Assembly: GCA_013399305.1 (NCBI GenBank)
Contig: VXAI01000068.1
Coordinates: forward strand, 3,708,500 to 3,772,499
Source of the DNA: Rostratula benghalensis
Lineage: Eukaryota; Chordata; Aves; Charadriiformes; Rostratulidae
Direction: 5' to 3'
Length of the DNA: 64,000 bases
Made by a program: the position numbers and the translations under genes
Notes under the pieces: model-generated
What the model was told of the DNA's origin: nothing
Seen by the model: only the letters and a program-made list of their open reading frames with translations
Database searches by the model: none
In this document: piece by piece, positions 1-11,734 of the stretch
Position numbering within the stretch: the first letter of the stretch is position 1
Layout of the letters: every line of letters begins with the position of its first letter

Positions 1-1187
1 CTACATCATTACTTTTCAGGTGCCACCCTCTAGAACAAATATTTTTATGACATGAGCAAGCCTGAAAAGCGGATTGAGAGTTTTAGAATGATAACAGATG
101 GTGGGTGCTACACAACAGATTTGTGAGTTCCCTCCAGAATGCCACACTTTTTTTCTGTGATACATAAAAACTTCAGAGATGTATGTGTTTCATGCACCAG
201 GAGGTTTATACATGTGTGAAGTGTATTCTTTTCATCTTGTGCCTCCTGGTTCTGTTTTCCCCACTCATCATCGCTGCTCCTGAGCAGAAGAGTACCTGTT
301 GCCCAGCTGCAGCTGTAGTCCTTTTCTTCTGGGTTGGATTTGCAGTCATCTGTTAATTTTTTCCTTTGTAAGCTGCTGTTCGTATGTACAGCTGGTTTTA
401 GGGTCCTCTTACAAGCTCATTTAAGTCAGCCCAATTGAATTGCTCATCAGTAATTCAGTTGTCTTCACGGGAGTGCTGCATGGGAGGAGGATAGACCTTC
501 AGTCCTAGTGGCATGCAGCACTGGTGACCAATCCTGCCTTGTTCCCACTTACATAAAGCAAATCCTTTTAATTTTCTTCAGTTTTCATAGTTATTTGTTG
601 ATTTAGACAGTCTTTTAACAAGTGCTCAGTTATGTTTTGTGGCAGATTATGTATGTGGCAGCTGTATGGTGGTTAAAGTAGTTTTCTTACACCCCAAATT
701 TTCACATTTCTAATCCTTACAGGTTTTTTGTCTGTTTATTCCTTGAATTAAGAAGTGGGAAAAAGTGCTTTGTATACAATTCTGTATTGCTCAAATTCTT
801 ATGCAAACCATAGAAAATGCAATTTTAAAGCATATATATACATAACTATGTACATATAGCTTTAGTAAAGGTTTATTACATGTTTAGTGCTTTTTTTCTT
901 TCCTGTCTGTAGTTGATTATATATTCTCTCATTTTTACTTTTTTTTTTTCCTGTTGAAATGGCTGATTTCAGAGGCACTGACTCATAGTTACCATTTTTT
1001 TTATCCATTTCCCTTTTGGTTTTTTGGTTGTTTTTTTTTTTTGTTTTTTTTTGTTATTTGCTTTCTGTACCATGCATTCTTTTTCTTAAATTTTTGAACT
1101 GATCCTCTACCCCTGACATTGCAAGGCAGTTCAAACACACAAAAAATGCGTACCAGGCCAAGGTTATTCTTCATAGAAAAATGTGGT
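1..1187. other. Presumed DPP10 intron, non-coding
   Basis: This AT-rich stretch has no credible exon. It contains AT-rich runs near 830-860 (alternating TATATA and ACATA) and T-rich low-complexity sequence at about 935-950 and 1010-1055, just before the CR1 fragment. The assignment to the DPP10 intron is inferred from the + strand exon at 61 kb. Another transcript could overlap unseen. Confidence 0.55.
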
Positions 1188-1310
1188 TGGTACTCGATGG
1201 GGCTTTGAGCAACCTGGTCTAGTGGGATGTGTCCCTGCCCATGGCAAGGGGTTTTGAACTGGATGCTTTTTAATTTCCCTTCCATCCCAAACAATTCTAT
1301 GATTCTATGA
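1188..1310 (+). mobile_element. CR1 LINE, 3'-terminal fragment
   Basis: The segment reads like the 3' end of an avian CR1 in sense orientation: a GAGCAACCTGGTCTAGTG block, a TGTCCCTGCCCATGGCA block, then CCCTTCCATCCCAAAC and a terminal ATTCTATG-type direct repeat (ATTCTATGATTCTATGA). It is 5'-truncated, keeping only about 120 bp of the 3' untranslated region, as is usual for CR1. Several substitutions show it is not recent. It is the only recognised CR1 here in the same direction as DPP10. Confidence 0.88.
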
Positions 1311-4300
1311 ATAATTTTACTTGTTATCTCTTTCAGTGTGAGGCAAAAGGACTTTTTGGTTTAGTGTGTTGGGGAAAGTGAATATGTCTATATGTATATA
1401 TTTAGGTCATCTATTTAGCGTATTTTCAAGTGTTTATTCAGTGCATTAATTTTGTAAAATCATCCCAAGAAGTACTTGTGTTGAGCGGGAGAAGATGGCA
1501 CGAGTGTTACGTGGTTTTGATCCAAACTGCACCCTTTGGATCTGTTCCTTTTAGGTGCATCAGGATTAGAGGGGAAAGGCACTGGAGGGAGAAATCTACA
1601 GAGTAAAAGCATAAACCAAATAATAACAAATAGACAGAAAAAAGGAAAACAGATGGGTAATGAGAAAGCAGATGCAAGAACAGAAGAGAGGAATGAAGGG
1701 ACAGTCCAATGGAGAGCACAAAGGCACTTCATCACTGCCATGTTTTTCCTATTAAGGACACCTCTTTACTCTGTAACTCCAGGCTGTGGCAGGAGTCTGG
1801 TAGGACACGTGTAGGCAGTGAGAATTTCCACTTTTAATCGTAGTTTTTCTCATCTTTGAGAGACTAGAACCAGCCCTAGTGATGCGCAGGAGGCATGAAG
1901 CTGCTGCTAAAGGCATGAGAAGTGTCACTCATGTGGCCAGCCCCAAAACTAAACCAAAGCCATACTATTGGCCTAACCCTGTTGACACAGTGCCCAAGGA
2001 GCACTTGGTAGGGCAACCTTCTTGCTGTTTTGTCTGGCTGAAAATTGTGCTTTACAATTAGCTATTTCTGTATTTGGTGATGTGTGAAGTGCAGGGAGAA
2101 CAAAACTGCTATAAACTTTAAATTAATACTTTTTAAAAAGTCTGTTTTAATTATGTTTTTAATTTACTTTTGAAGAAGTCAGAGGTGGCCCCCATACTGT
2201 CTGTAGAAGACTGTAGAGCTGAGATGAACCAGAGGGAACTTGGTATTTGGTTATTTATCTGATTGGACAAAGTTTCTAGGCATTTTATGTGAGATATTTG
2301 CCGGCTAGTGCTCATCCTAGTTACCATGTATGACTTTGCCAAATCTATAAGCCTAGATTGATTTTGATCCATTAAGAGGGCTGTACAAACTCATAGCCTC
2401 TCTAGTGGGATAATTAAGTTCTGAACACTTTGTGAAAATACAATTACTGAAACATGGGACTGGGAGAAACAACCAGGTTTTTGACAGAATTTAGATATTG
2501 GCATCCCAAGCTGAGAGCAATTCAACTTGAACCCAGTTTTTGTTGAGGTTTTGCAAGTCTTTAGTTTTGGGAGGGTTTTTTATCTTACTTGATGAATGAA
2601 GACCATCTTATTTGACAAGCGCTTCAAAGGGAAATGTAGAGTGTGCTTTCTCTACTTTCAGCCTACTTTAGGCGTGTGGCTGACAAAACTTCTGCATGTG
2701 GAATATTGATTTTTAAGTTTAGCCAAAGCTGCTTGGAAGCCTAAAGTTGGCTGCAGTTCTGTGAATTGCAATTTGAAAGTAAAAATTGAAAGTGCCTGGA
2801 ACTAAAAATGTAGCCATGAAAACCCAGGAGTTTAGAGTCTTCAGTAAGCAATAGCAAAATAAATATCAAGCGGGTAAGTTAATCTGTTTTATTTGCAGGA
2901 CAAGCCCTATGTGAGAATTAGTTGTAATAGCTTCAAAAGTAATAGTTGTTGACCCCATCTTAGAGTATCATCTCTAGGATAAGAAGGCACCTTCTTTTCT
3001 TTTTCGTCCTAGGCCTGCAGTTACGTCCTGTCTGCCAAAATGGGTCTGTTAATGCTGTAATGATGATTTAGATATTTATATATTTGTTACTGAGATCTTG
3101 TCTGAGCTCATCTGTAAAGATCACTAAGCTTTTGTCCGATGATGAGAACTTTTCGGGTACTATGAAATGAGTTAGTGTAACCATTTAATTTTGACATTTC
3201 TATATTACTTTAATGTATTTTGTATTGCCTGTGCATGCTATTAATGTAAAAATACTTTGTTTTGGTATTAGCACAGTGAACAGTTCAGCACTAAAAAGGC
3301 CATTATTTTAATATATCCTATTTGAAATTCTCATTAATCTTTTTAAATAAAAGTAGTATGAGAATTTCAGTTTATTCTAATTTGGAATAAAAATGCTTGC
3401 TCCAATAGTTTGTTTACTGGTCGTCTCTATGGGCATTGTAGAAAAGGAGGCTCTAAACCCTGTTATCAATGACAGCTCCAAACCACATTATCAATTACCC
3501 AAACTATGATGTCGTACTCCATTCAAGAAAATAAATTGCAGAGTTAATACTGTAATCTGCAGCATTTCAATTGATTTCTGATGGATTCCAGATATATAGA
3601 GATATGGAAATGGGCTCCTATTATGAGATGTTTCAAAGTTGGATGCTAGTTCTTTGCTTTCTGTGCAACTGCACCTCTAGTGAAATTTATGTAAATTATG
3701 AATTTTTATCTTTTTTCATTTTCATATCCAACATTGTGCCTTGTCCTCCTAGAGGCAAGGACTCACTGTACTAGCAACCCAGTCCTTTCTTTTTTTAGCA
3801 ATTTGAAATGATCATATAAAGTGTTACATAAATGTTCCTCTCTGTTTTAATACTCTGGTTTCTTTGCCAGCTATTTATTGAGTTCCTGTTGCCGTAAAGT
3901 GTTAGTTGAAAGCAAATTGGCCTCAAAATTCTATTTCTGAAGGCTGTGATTAGCCCATGCTTGCTACTATAATGGAAATAATAACAATTGTAATTCTGTA
4001 TTATTTCAGCAGAAGCTATAAAGTTAAATTATATTTTTAACTACTTAGCTAATGTTTGAGGGTAAAGAGCATTGAAAAAGAGCCAAAAGTGAAGATGCAC
4101 AGTATTTTTACTACACTTTACTCTCACACCTCCCCCTGGCCTTTGGGATATAGTATATGGAGGTAGAGGCAGACAATATGTCTTTCAGGACTAAAAGCTT
4201 TGTCTCATTAACATCTTCGGAGTGATCTTTTACTAATTTTAACCAAACGTATTTTTAGTCTGGGATGTATCTATCCTGACTACTACAATGCACAGCCACT

Positions 4301-5727
4301 GATTGCCTCACTACAGGATTAAAACATACTCTGAATCAACAGTATCTTTTATTCTGGTCCTTATATTGAAAATGAACAAGTCTGAGTGTTCAATAAAATG
4401 CACTTGTTTGTGTGACTGCTTGGTTATTGGTTTTGGATTTTGTAAGGATAAGCTATGAGGAAATAAAATTGCATCTGAAATATACTTTGTTTAGTTCTGA
4501 GGGTGAGATTTGCATAGATGAGAGCAAGAAAACAGTTTTATGAATAGCCCAATTCCTGGATACTTCGAGGGAACTTCTGAACTCCATGTTGAAGACGGTA
4601 ACTGTTGAAATCCATGAAATTTTCTAATTCCCAACACTGTTAATATGGTGGATGAAAGTTGTTTTAGTCCTTCGTGAGGGTATTTGTTAAGAATGACTTA
4701 GCGTCCATCTTATTAAATAAACAGAGAAAGCTTCAGAACAAAACTTCTCGATTTTATTCAATATCTTGAACTGGGTAATGATATATCTGTAGGTAATCAG
4801 TGAGTACCTGTTCTTTTAGTACCTAGTACTCAACTTCAGTATCTTATCGTAATGAAACACATTTTAAAGTTATTATGGAGATTAAAAGAAGAATATTTCA
4901 GTTTAAATGAAATCAGAATATATGGATATTAATTTTTAATTATAATTTGAAGAAGAGAAAGAATTTTCAAGAAATATCAAAAGAGTTTTTGGTACTTCTA
5001 GTAAATGTAATGCCTCTGCTGAATAAAAGTTAATGTTTTATTTGTAGAAGAGAAAAAAATAATTTTTTGCATATAATATGAAATTTGATTTTTTGGGAGT
5101 ACTGAGCACCCACAATTCATGGTGATGCTCTTATATAGACTAATTTAGACTTTGCAAAATAGACTGGTTCTTTCTCAGATGTAAAAGAGTTTATGGAGTT
5201 CCTTGTTTGGGAGTTGCCTAACTGTGTGTTAGTTGATGTTTATACAAGAGTGAAGAGCTCGGGGCTCAGAAAAAACATTTGGTCTTCTAGCAAGTAGGGA
5301 ACCTGATACTGAGAAACTCGACAGCCACTGACTTTGACAGTGCTACCACGTGCACAGTGCTGAGCACAGGGCAACTCCAGTTTGATATGCCAGGAAAGGA
5401 TGGGTTGTTGCATGCCTTTTCAGGAAGGTTTTTTGTTATATTTTGAACAATGTTCAATGGAATAAGAACTGGACTTTAATCTATTTTGGGCTAGTTAATC
5501 TCAATGAACAAATAACATCAGAAAAGAGATAGGCATCTGTAAGAATTCTTGTGCTGGCCTTGAGAGTTGATCATAGCTTTCCTCTTCCCACTCCTCAAGA
5601 AGGTATAAAGCTTACTGCTTTGTCAAAACATTTACTGAGTATGTGAATAATTTAAATCTGAACATGTTTTTTATTTTAGAAGTACCATCAGTTAAACATC
5701 CTTATTAAGACATGAGTAACCGCATAT
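1311..5727. other. Presumed DPP10 intron, unique sequence
   Basis: About 4.4 kb with many stops in all frames. I see no exon with a plausible splice context, no recognisable repeat family and no RNA gene. It has scattered AT-rich stretches (for example 4900-5060) and short homopolymers only. Confidence 0.5.
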
Positions 5728-6012
5728 TCATAGAATCGTAAATTAGTTTGGGTTGGAAGGGACCTCCACAGGTCATCTAGTCCAAGCCGCCTGCAATAAG
5801 CAAGGACATCTTCAACTAGATGAAGTTGCTCAGAGCCCCATCCAACCTGACCTTGAGTTTTTCCAGGGATGGGGCATCTGCCACCTCGCTGGGCAACATG
5901 TGCCAGTGTTTCACCACCTTCACTGTAAAAACTTTCTCCCCTCTTTTTAGTTTAAAGCCCTTACCTCTTGTCCTATCACAGCGGACGCTGCTAAAAAGCC
6001 TGTCCCCAGATA
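5728..6012 (-). mobile_element. CR1 LINE, 5'-truncated copy with reverse-transcriptase C-terminal remnant
   Basis: On the + strand it opens with TCATAGAATCG and GGTTGGAAGGGACCTC, the inverted 3' end of CR1. On the minus strand, 5816-5990 still translates to the end of CR1 ORF2: a DRTRGKGFKLKRG-like block, then FTVKVVKHWHMLP and APSLEKLKVRLDGALSN. These correspond to the conserved final part of the CR1 polyprotein. The copy is truncated near 6012 and has no function. The 3' end style differs from the copies at 27.6 and 48.1 kb, which suggests a different subfamily. Confidence 0.93.
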
Positions 6013-8097
6013 GATAATCTAGACATATCAAAGCAGTTTGTTGGTGGATGAAATCCTAATGATTCCTTGGGAGATTATTAAATAAAGGACCGTAGACAGA
6101 AATAACCTGATTACATCTTTACCAGAACAGCACTGAAAAGTTCTTTAAATAATGGAATGTTTTTGACAACCTTTAATTATAAGGGCAATTATTTATATTG
6201 CGTTTTGCGATGTATTTTTTTAACATAATACCAAAATGATTTCCTGCATTCAGTCCTTCCAGTGAAGGAAAAATCTTCTCTAAGTGCATAATTTGAATTT
6301 AAATGAATTCAAACCTTTGTACTCAGCTTGCATAGCATGCGAGGGATAACTTAAAAATACAGCTTTGTGACACAGTGATTGCTTTTGTAAAAATAGAAGT
6401 GTACTCTCCCTTTGATGAGTGTGTCTAACTTCCATTAGTGCTAATGGGAGTTATGCATTAATGCTTTGAAGAGTCTACATTCCAATTAATTATAACACTT
6501 AAAAGAAAATGTGAGATGTTACTGAAGGTAGAGATTCTTTGGTGTTGAAATGATTTTTCTGAATTTCTAGCCTTTTTCCTCTCCTTCTGTGAATGCTCTG
6601 GTGTTGACTGACGTATTTTCATGAAGTCATGTAAATAGTAGTACCACGTTTAGTTGAAATTAAATTGTGACATATCGATAGTTAAAGTCATCTCACATCT
6701 AGTTCTTAGATATCTAGCCTACCTCCTGTCAGTCTTTTTTTCTCTGTTTACCTTTAGCTGGCAGCTGAATAACTGTTCCATTAAGTTATCAATTCCGAGG
6801 TTAACCTCAGATCAAGTTTTATCTAACTGAAGTCGAAACAGGCAGGTGAGCAGTGCCTTTCTTGTGCCTTTCCTTAATTTTCCTTGTGTGAGCAGAAACC
6901 AATGAGCATCAAAAACCAGATAATTTATCCCTATATCCTTTGCTTCAAATCTGATTGCTAACAGGAAACAGCACTTGAGAAAAGGCTGAATGGCTTTGAG
7001 GAAAACAGAGATGAGTTCTTGCCGGTAGTCACTCATAGTGAAGGTGAGGCAGATGCAATAGGTTCATCTGGAAACTAAAAGTAGTTAAGAAATTTACTCT
7101 TTAAACAGAAAGATAAATGCAGGAGATCAGCACAAAGTGAAAGAAAATTAATCAGTTTGACCAAAGAGACCTAATTATTTATTTTTCCCTAAAGTAGCTT
7201 ATTAATATTACTCTTTGTTGACTTTTTGTTGACAAATCCACTCTAAGAATGAGATCTCCTTGTGAACCACAGAGTTTATTTGGGGGTGGAGGAATAAAAA
7301 TTACATTCAAACTCTGATTAATGGATCTCAGAATTGATAAGGATATAACAATATTTTTATACTTATTATTATTCTCCCACGATGTAAAATTTGTGACTCA
7401 CCTTTGCCACAAGCTGGAGTTGAGTCCTCAGAAGTATTTTTTGCTCTTAGCCTGAGGGACTGTGTTGCTTGAAAATACATCTCTTAGAGTATCTGCCTGA
7501 AAGAGGGGGCAATTTATGGTATCTGCAAAGCAGAAGGCTAACTGTTGAGTCCAGAATATAGAAATAGTCAGAGGATATATGCAGAGATGCAGACAAGAAA
7601 GTAGACCTCTCCTACGGTGAGAGAAAGAGAGAAAAGTCTTTGGATATGGATAAGGCATAGCCACTTTGAATCAAACCACACCAAAAACACTAAACTGCAC
7701 AACCAACTGGAAGGGCAAAAAGAGAAAAAAATCTCATCAGGCTTTCGTTTGATGGAGAATATGCATTACTGTCTACTTTCTAGTTTTCATATTTGGATGC
7801 AGCTTCCATGTAGCAGAAGAACAGAATTGATGGATCGAGAGTACCCAGAAGTTGTCAGAAATCAGCTTATTTGACAGCTAGAAGAGAAGGTATTCACTGC
7901 CTCCACTGTTGTGAAAGGAGCAGAAGGAAAGGCTGTTAGGGAGCCTCTAATAGCAGCCTTGGTGAAACAGTGCACAGCTAAGGTTAGGTGGGACATATAC
8001 CTTGTGCTTTCCTGAAGTGAAATGCACGGAGCAAGAAAGTTCCCAGTCACAGAGGAGAGAGCATCTCTCTTGCACGAAGTCTACTGCTTTTCATGAC
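6013..8097. other. Presumed DPP10 intron; contains a homeodomain-motif patch near 6.4 kb
   Basis: There is no supported gene. The short open frames (for example minus 6812-7036 and plus 7617-7874) resemble nothing I recognise and lack splice or start context. The one feature that stands out is the palindrome cluster at 6431-6500, listed separately. Confidence 0.5.
6431..6500. promoter_or_regulatory. Candidate intronic regulatory patch: clustered homeodomain-type palindromes
   Basis: A perfect inverted repeat, CCATTAG-TG-CTAATGG (6432-6447), is followed eight bases later by the perfect palindrome GCATTAATGC (6455-6464), and then by an AATTAATTATAA stretch around 6484-6495. All carry TAAT/ATTA cores, the motif bound by homeodomain proteins. 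This density in a long neuronal-gene intron fits a conserved enhancer core. In AT-rich DNA single TAAT motifs are common, so the evidence is the exact symmetry and clustering only. Confidence 0.25.
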
Positions 8098-8300
8098 TTT
8101 TTTCAATAAGGCAGCCACAGGCAGGTGAATGTGAAGTTTCCAAAAATGGGATTGAGGGTTATGAAACTGCCAGACTCCAAAACCAGTTTTTGTTGCAAGG
8201 GCAAAATCCTCAATCTGTTGAAATGCATGGAGCCACCAGAGTAATTTCGATGACTAACCAGACCTTTGGCCAAAAACAATTAGCAAGACTGAGGTTTTTC
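8098..8300. repeat. Unidentified 0.2-kb dispersed repeat, copy 1
   Basis: From GGCAGCCACAGGCAGGTGAA at 8110 to GACTGAGGTT near 8297 this segment aligns colinearly with 11517-11723, at roughly 85 % identity by eye and with small indels. The similarity stops abruptly on both sides. It may be flanked by an imperfect 8-bp repeat, TTCATGAC (8090-8097) and TTCATTAC (8301-8308). I see no terminal inverted repeats, clear poly-A tail or tRNA-type promoter boxes, and it is not CR1. The family and orientation are unknown. Confidence 0.75.
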
Positions 8301-11210
8301 TTCATTACATTATAAATCTAGAATCACTATATTTTACATGTCCTACTGTCACTGTTATTTACTTTACATTTAATCTTACTTTATATTTAATACTAAATTT
8401 TTATTTAATACCAGAGTTTTGTAATGAGAGCTTAGGCTGAAATTATGTTGCTTCATTACTAAATTAATTCCATTTGTCTATTCTAACATTAAATGAGAAC
8501 TGTGTTTTAGTATTAAATGTTCTGTCTTTTTCCTGACACACTTAGCTCCATTTATGGATGCGGTTTCTTTTTGTCTCCAGTTTCTTATTATCCAGTACAC
8601 TTATTTTCTACATTTGGAGAGATGTCTTTTTGGGTTTTTTTGTGTGTGTGTGTGTACTGAGTTTCATGAGAGAATTGTTTTCTCTTACTGCCTCAAGTTA
8701 GGCTATTACTTGACTAGAGAGTCGATGATGAAAATCCTGACATCCTTCACCACAGCACTGTGAATGTGCTGATATGATAGTTTAGTTCAAAAACATGTAA
8801 TTATGATAATGGCAAAAGAGCAAGTCTCTATGGGGACTTAAATTTCCTTCCATAATGCAAACAAAAGACACGCTCAAAATGTAAGTTCTGTTGTTTCATC
8901 TATTATAATGGGCAATTAATCAAGGCGCAGTGAGAAAACTGTGGTGATAACAGTAAAAGCTGGCACGTATCTTTCTAATTTGTATTGCAACAAATTGGAG
9001 ATGTAATCACAACAGCAGAGGATGTTTAAATAAAATTAGAGCTGTAATATGAAATGACAAAGGGAAGAAACCGAGAGTTAAGGATGACATTTTTTCTTAT
9101 TTTAAAGCAGCTGTGAAATGGAAAAAGACGATCTCAGTGGCACAAGTTCTGCTGAAACAGATGAGCTGTCAGCCCTAACTACAAATTTCTGGCTTGGTAT
9201 TTGGTTATGATCTATCAATTGCATTAACATGATACAGTTTGATCTGTGATTTTCTTGCTTTTATTGTGCTTCAATACAACCGGAGAAATTATTAAAATGC
9301 TTTTATTTTAAATATGAATAAGCTGGCAAAGCTTATTTTCTAACTTGCATTGAGACTGATTTATTAACATACATATAATATATGAATTATTGTCACATAT
9401 ACCTGTCTTTGCCTACAGATACTAAGTTTGTTTTAGCTTAAAACATTCTTGGTTTTTGCATCAGAAACCAAGATTACTACCTGTGGTTATGGGTATATTA
9501 GAGCTGTAACATAAACAGAAATCTCTTTTCTTCAAAACTGACTGTCATACCTGAATTTGGAGATAAGCCAGCCTTTTTTCCTCTGCATGTAAACTAAAAA
9601 TTTCTCTTAAATGACGAAGGAAACATGAAATAAATCTCTGTTACATTCTTCATTGAGTGCCGTATGCTACTATAATCCCTAGTCATTAAAGAGCACTTGG
9701 GTGTTAGGATGCATATTTTCATTTAAAAAAAAAATATAAATTTCTGAAACTAAGTTTACATGAACTTGTAAGTCATTACGTAGTAGTAGGCTGCAGTTCC
9801 TCCCTTGGCATCAGTGCAAAAAGAACTGCTTCCTTTGAGCAGGAGTCTTTTTTTTTAGGAAATAATGACCTCAGTGAATATATGCATTATCCAGATGGCA
9901 CATTTTCCTACAAAGATACTCAGGTTCTTTATCAATGAGAAACACAATCGCTATCCCTGATCTGATGTGAAGAAACAAAGGCATAGCACTGATGAAATGA
10001 AAACAACAGTTGAAGAGAAGAAAATTATAAACTCCTTATTTCCAGGGTTGAGATGGTAAGAGATGATTGACTTAGGCTGTGTCTGTGTTAGTACGTAGAG
10101 TGGGTCTGTAGAAGAGGACTTTCAGAGTGAATGAGCTGATGCTGAGACCAGCTTCCTCCCTGTGTGCTAGCAGGGATGTTTTATTTCAGACCAGCTGCAG
10201 ACTGGTCGCATAGACGGAAGGATAACTGCTGCTGTAATGCATCGGGTGCCTTCCTGCAAAAGTCCATTTCAATGGGCAGGACTTCAGTTTGTGTGCTCCA
10301 AGATTGCTCTGTGATGTGAAACAGAGCACGCTTCAAGTGGGAGAAATCAGATGATGAGACAAGTATCTGCCAGGAATGGTTTAGATATAGCTGTGCCTAA
10401 GCAGTGCAGGGGAAGCTGCAGGAGAAGGAGATCAGGGGAAGAAGGAATTTGGGGGAGGGAAATACTTTCTTTGTGTCTTCTCCAGTCTATCTTCTCTGAT
10501 TTTTTTAAGTTCAGAGGCTTTTTCTGGCATCAAAGGAGACAGGCATGTTGCTGGGAAGTGAACTCAGGTTTCTTCACTTCCTTCTACATGTTGTCATTAT
10601 TGCAGGACATTCTTCCCCACCAGGAATATTGATTAACCTATGAAATCCATCGTGAACCTTGTTTTGGTGATTAGTCTCAATCCTTCTTGCCATATCATGG
10701 TGTTGACTGCCTTCAAATCCCAAACTCTGCGAGAAACACAGTCCATTGTTGAAAAACTCTTCCGCCAAACAATAGAATGAGTTTACCCAAAGCTCTTGGG
10801 TAGCAATTAAGGGTAAAGTTTAATTAAAAAAAAATCTGCTGATGTAATTTACATAATACGTACATTAAATCCTAAAGGATATGCTTACACTGCTGTTCTG
10901 TTTTAATTGGACTAAATTGATTACCAAGAGTAATCCACAAACGTTTGTGGTATGTCTAGGCTAACGTTTACAGTTGTGGGCTTAACTCAGCGTAATGGCT
11001 ATTTAATTAATTAGAGTTAAAAAGAAAACTTGTGCTGAATGATCTTTTTCCATTTTATCTCATGATGGCTCAGAGGTGCCGAGGTGTTTAATCTGAAGCC
11101 ATGCAGTTAATCACACAGTCACTCGGGGTGGATGGTTTTCATGAAGTGGAATGAAAAATCTGTGCTGTGTGACCTTCTCTGATAAAGCCTAGATATTCTG
11201 AATTACAGTC
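8301..11210. other. Presumed DPP10 intron
   Basis: About 2.9 kb of AT-rich non-coding sequence. It holds a short TG microsatellite at 8641-8655. The stretch at 8905-9130, including GGGCAATTAATCAAGG, has the look of conserved non-coding DNA, but this cannot be shown without alignment. No exon, RNA gene or recognised transposon was seen. Confidence 0.5.
8641..8655. repeat. Short (TG)n microsatellite
   Basis: Seven uninterrupted TG units plus a final T follow a T-rich run. It is short and of the kind common in introns. Confidence 0.9.
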
Positions 11211-11505
11211 TGTTGTGGTTTATCTCCAGCCAGCAGCTAGGACCGTGCAGCTACTTGCTCACCCTGCCTTCCTCCCCCAAGAGGGGTAGGGAGAAGAGGA
11301 AGAAAAGTAGAGCAAAGGAAAAAAAAAAAGACCAAAGCTTATGGGTTGAGACAAAGAGAGCTTAATGGAACAATATCAGAAAAGGAAAACAACAAGAGTA
11401 ATAAAAATAATGAGACAAGTTACTCTCACCATCTGGTGAATTGGTACCTTCCTGAGCAGTGGTTGTGAGTCCCCCCCTGCAGTTAACCCCCCCTTATATA
11501 TCAAG

Positions 11506-11516
11506 CATGATCTCTT
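11506..11516. repeat. Target-site duplication, left copy (CATGATCTCTT)
   Basis: This 11-bp direct repeat is identical to 11724-11734. It lies at the exact junction between LTR sequence and the nested 0.2-kb element. Confidence 0.8.
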
Positions 11517-11723
11517 TTTGAAAATGGCAGCCACAGGCAGGTGAATATGAAGTTTCCAAAGACGGGATTGAGGATTATGAAACTGCCAGACTGCAAAATC
11601 AGTTTTTGCAACAAGGGCAAAATGCTCAATCAGCTGAAATGCACGGAGCCACCAAAGTAATTTCCATGACTGTCCCAAACCTTTGCCCAAAACCAGGGTC
11701 AGGACTGAGGTTATTCTTAATTT
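11517..11723. repeat. Unidentified 0.2-kb dispersed repeat, copy 2, nested in the LTR
   Basis: This 207-bp block interrupts the LTR and is the second copy of the repeat at 8098-8300. It is flanked by exact 11-bp direct repeats, CATGATCTCTT, at 11506-11516 and 11724-11734. Removing the block and one repeat restores the uninterrupted LTR order (TATATATCAAG, CATGATCTCTT, GGTATGGAATATTCC). The duplication length is too long for a retroviral insertion and is more like target-primed retroposition, but no clear poly-A tail is present. Confidence 0.8.
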
Positions 11724-11734
11724 CATGATCTCTT
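11724..11734. repeat. Target-site duplication, right copy (CATGATCTCTT)
   Basis: This is the partner of 11506-11516. LTR sequence resumes immediately after it with GGTATGGAATATTCC. Confidence 0.8.
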
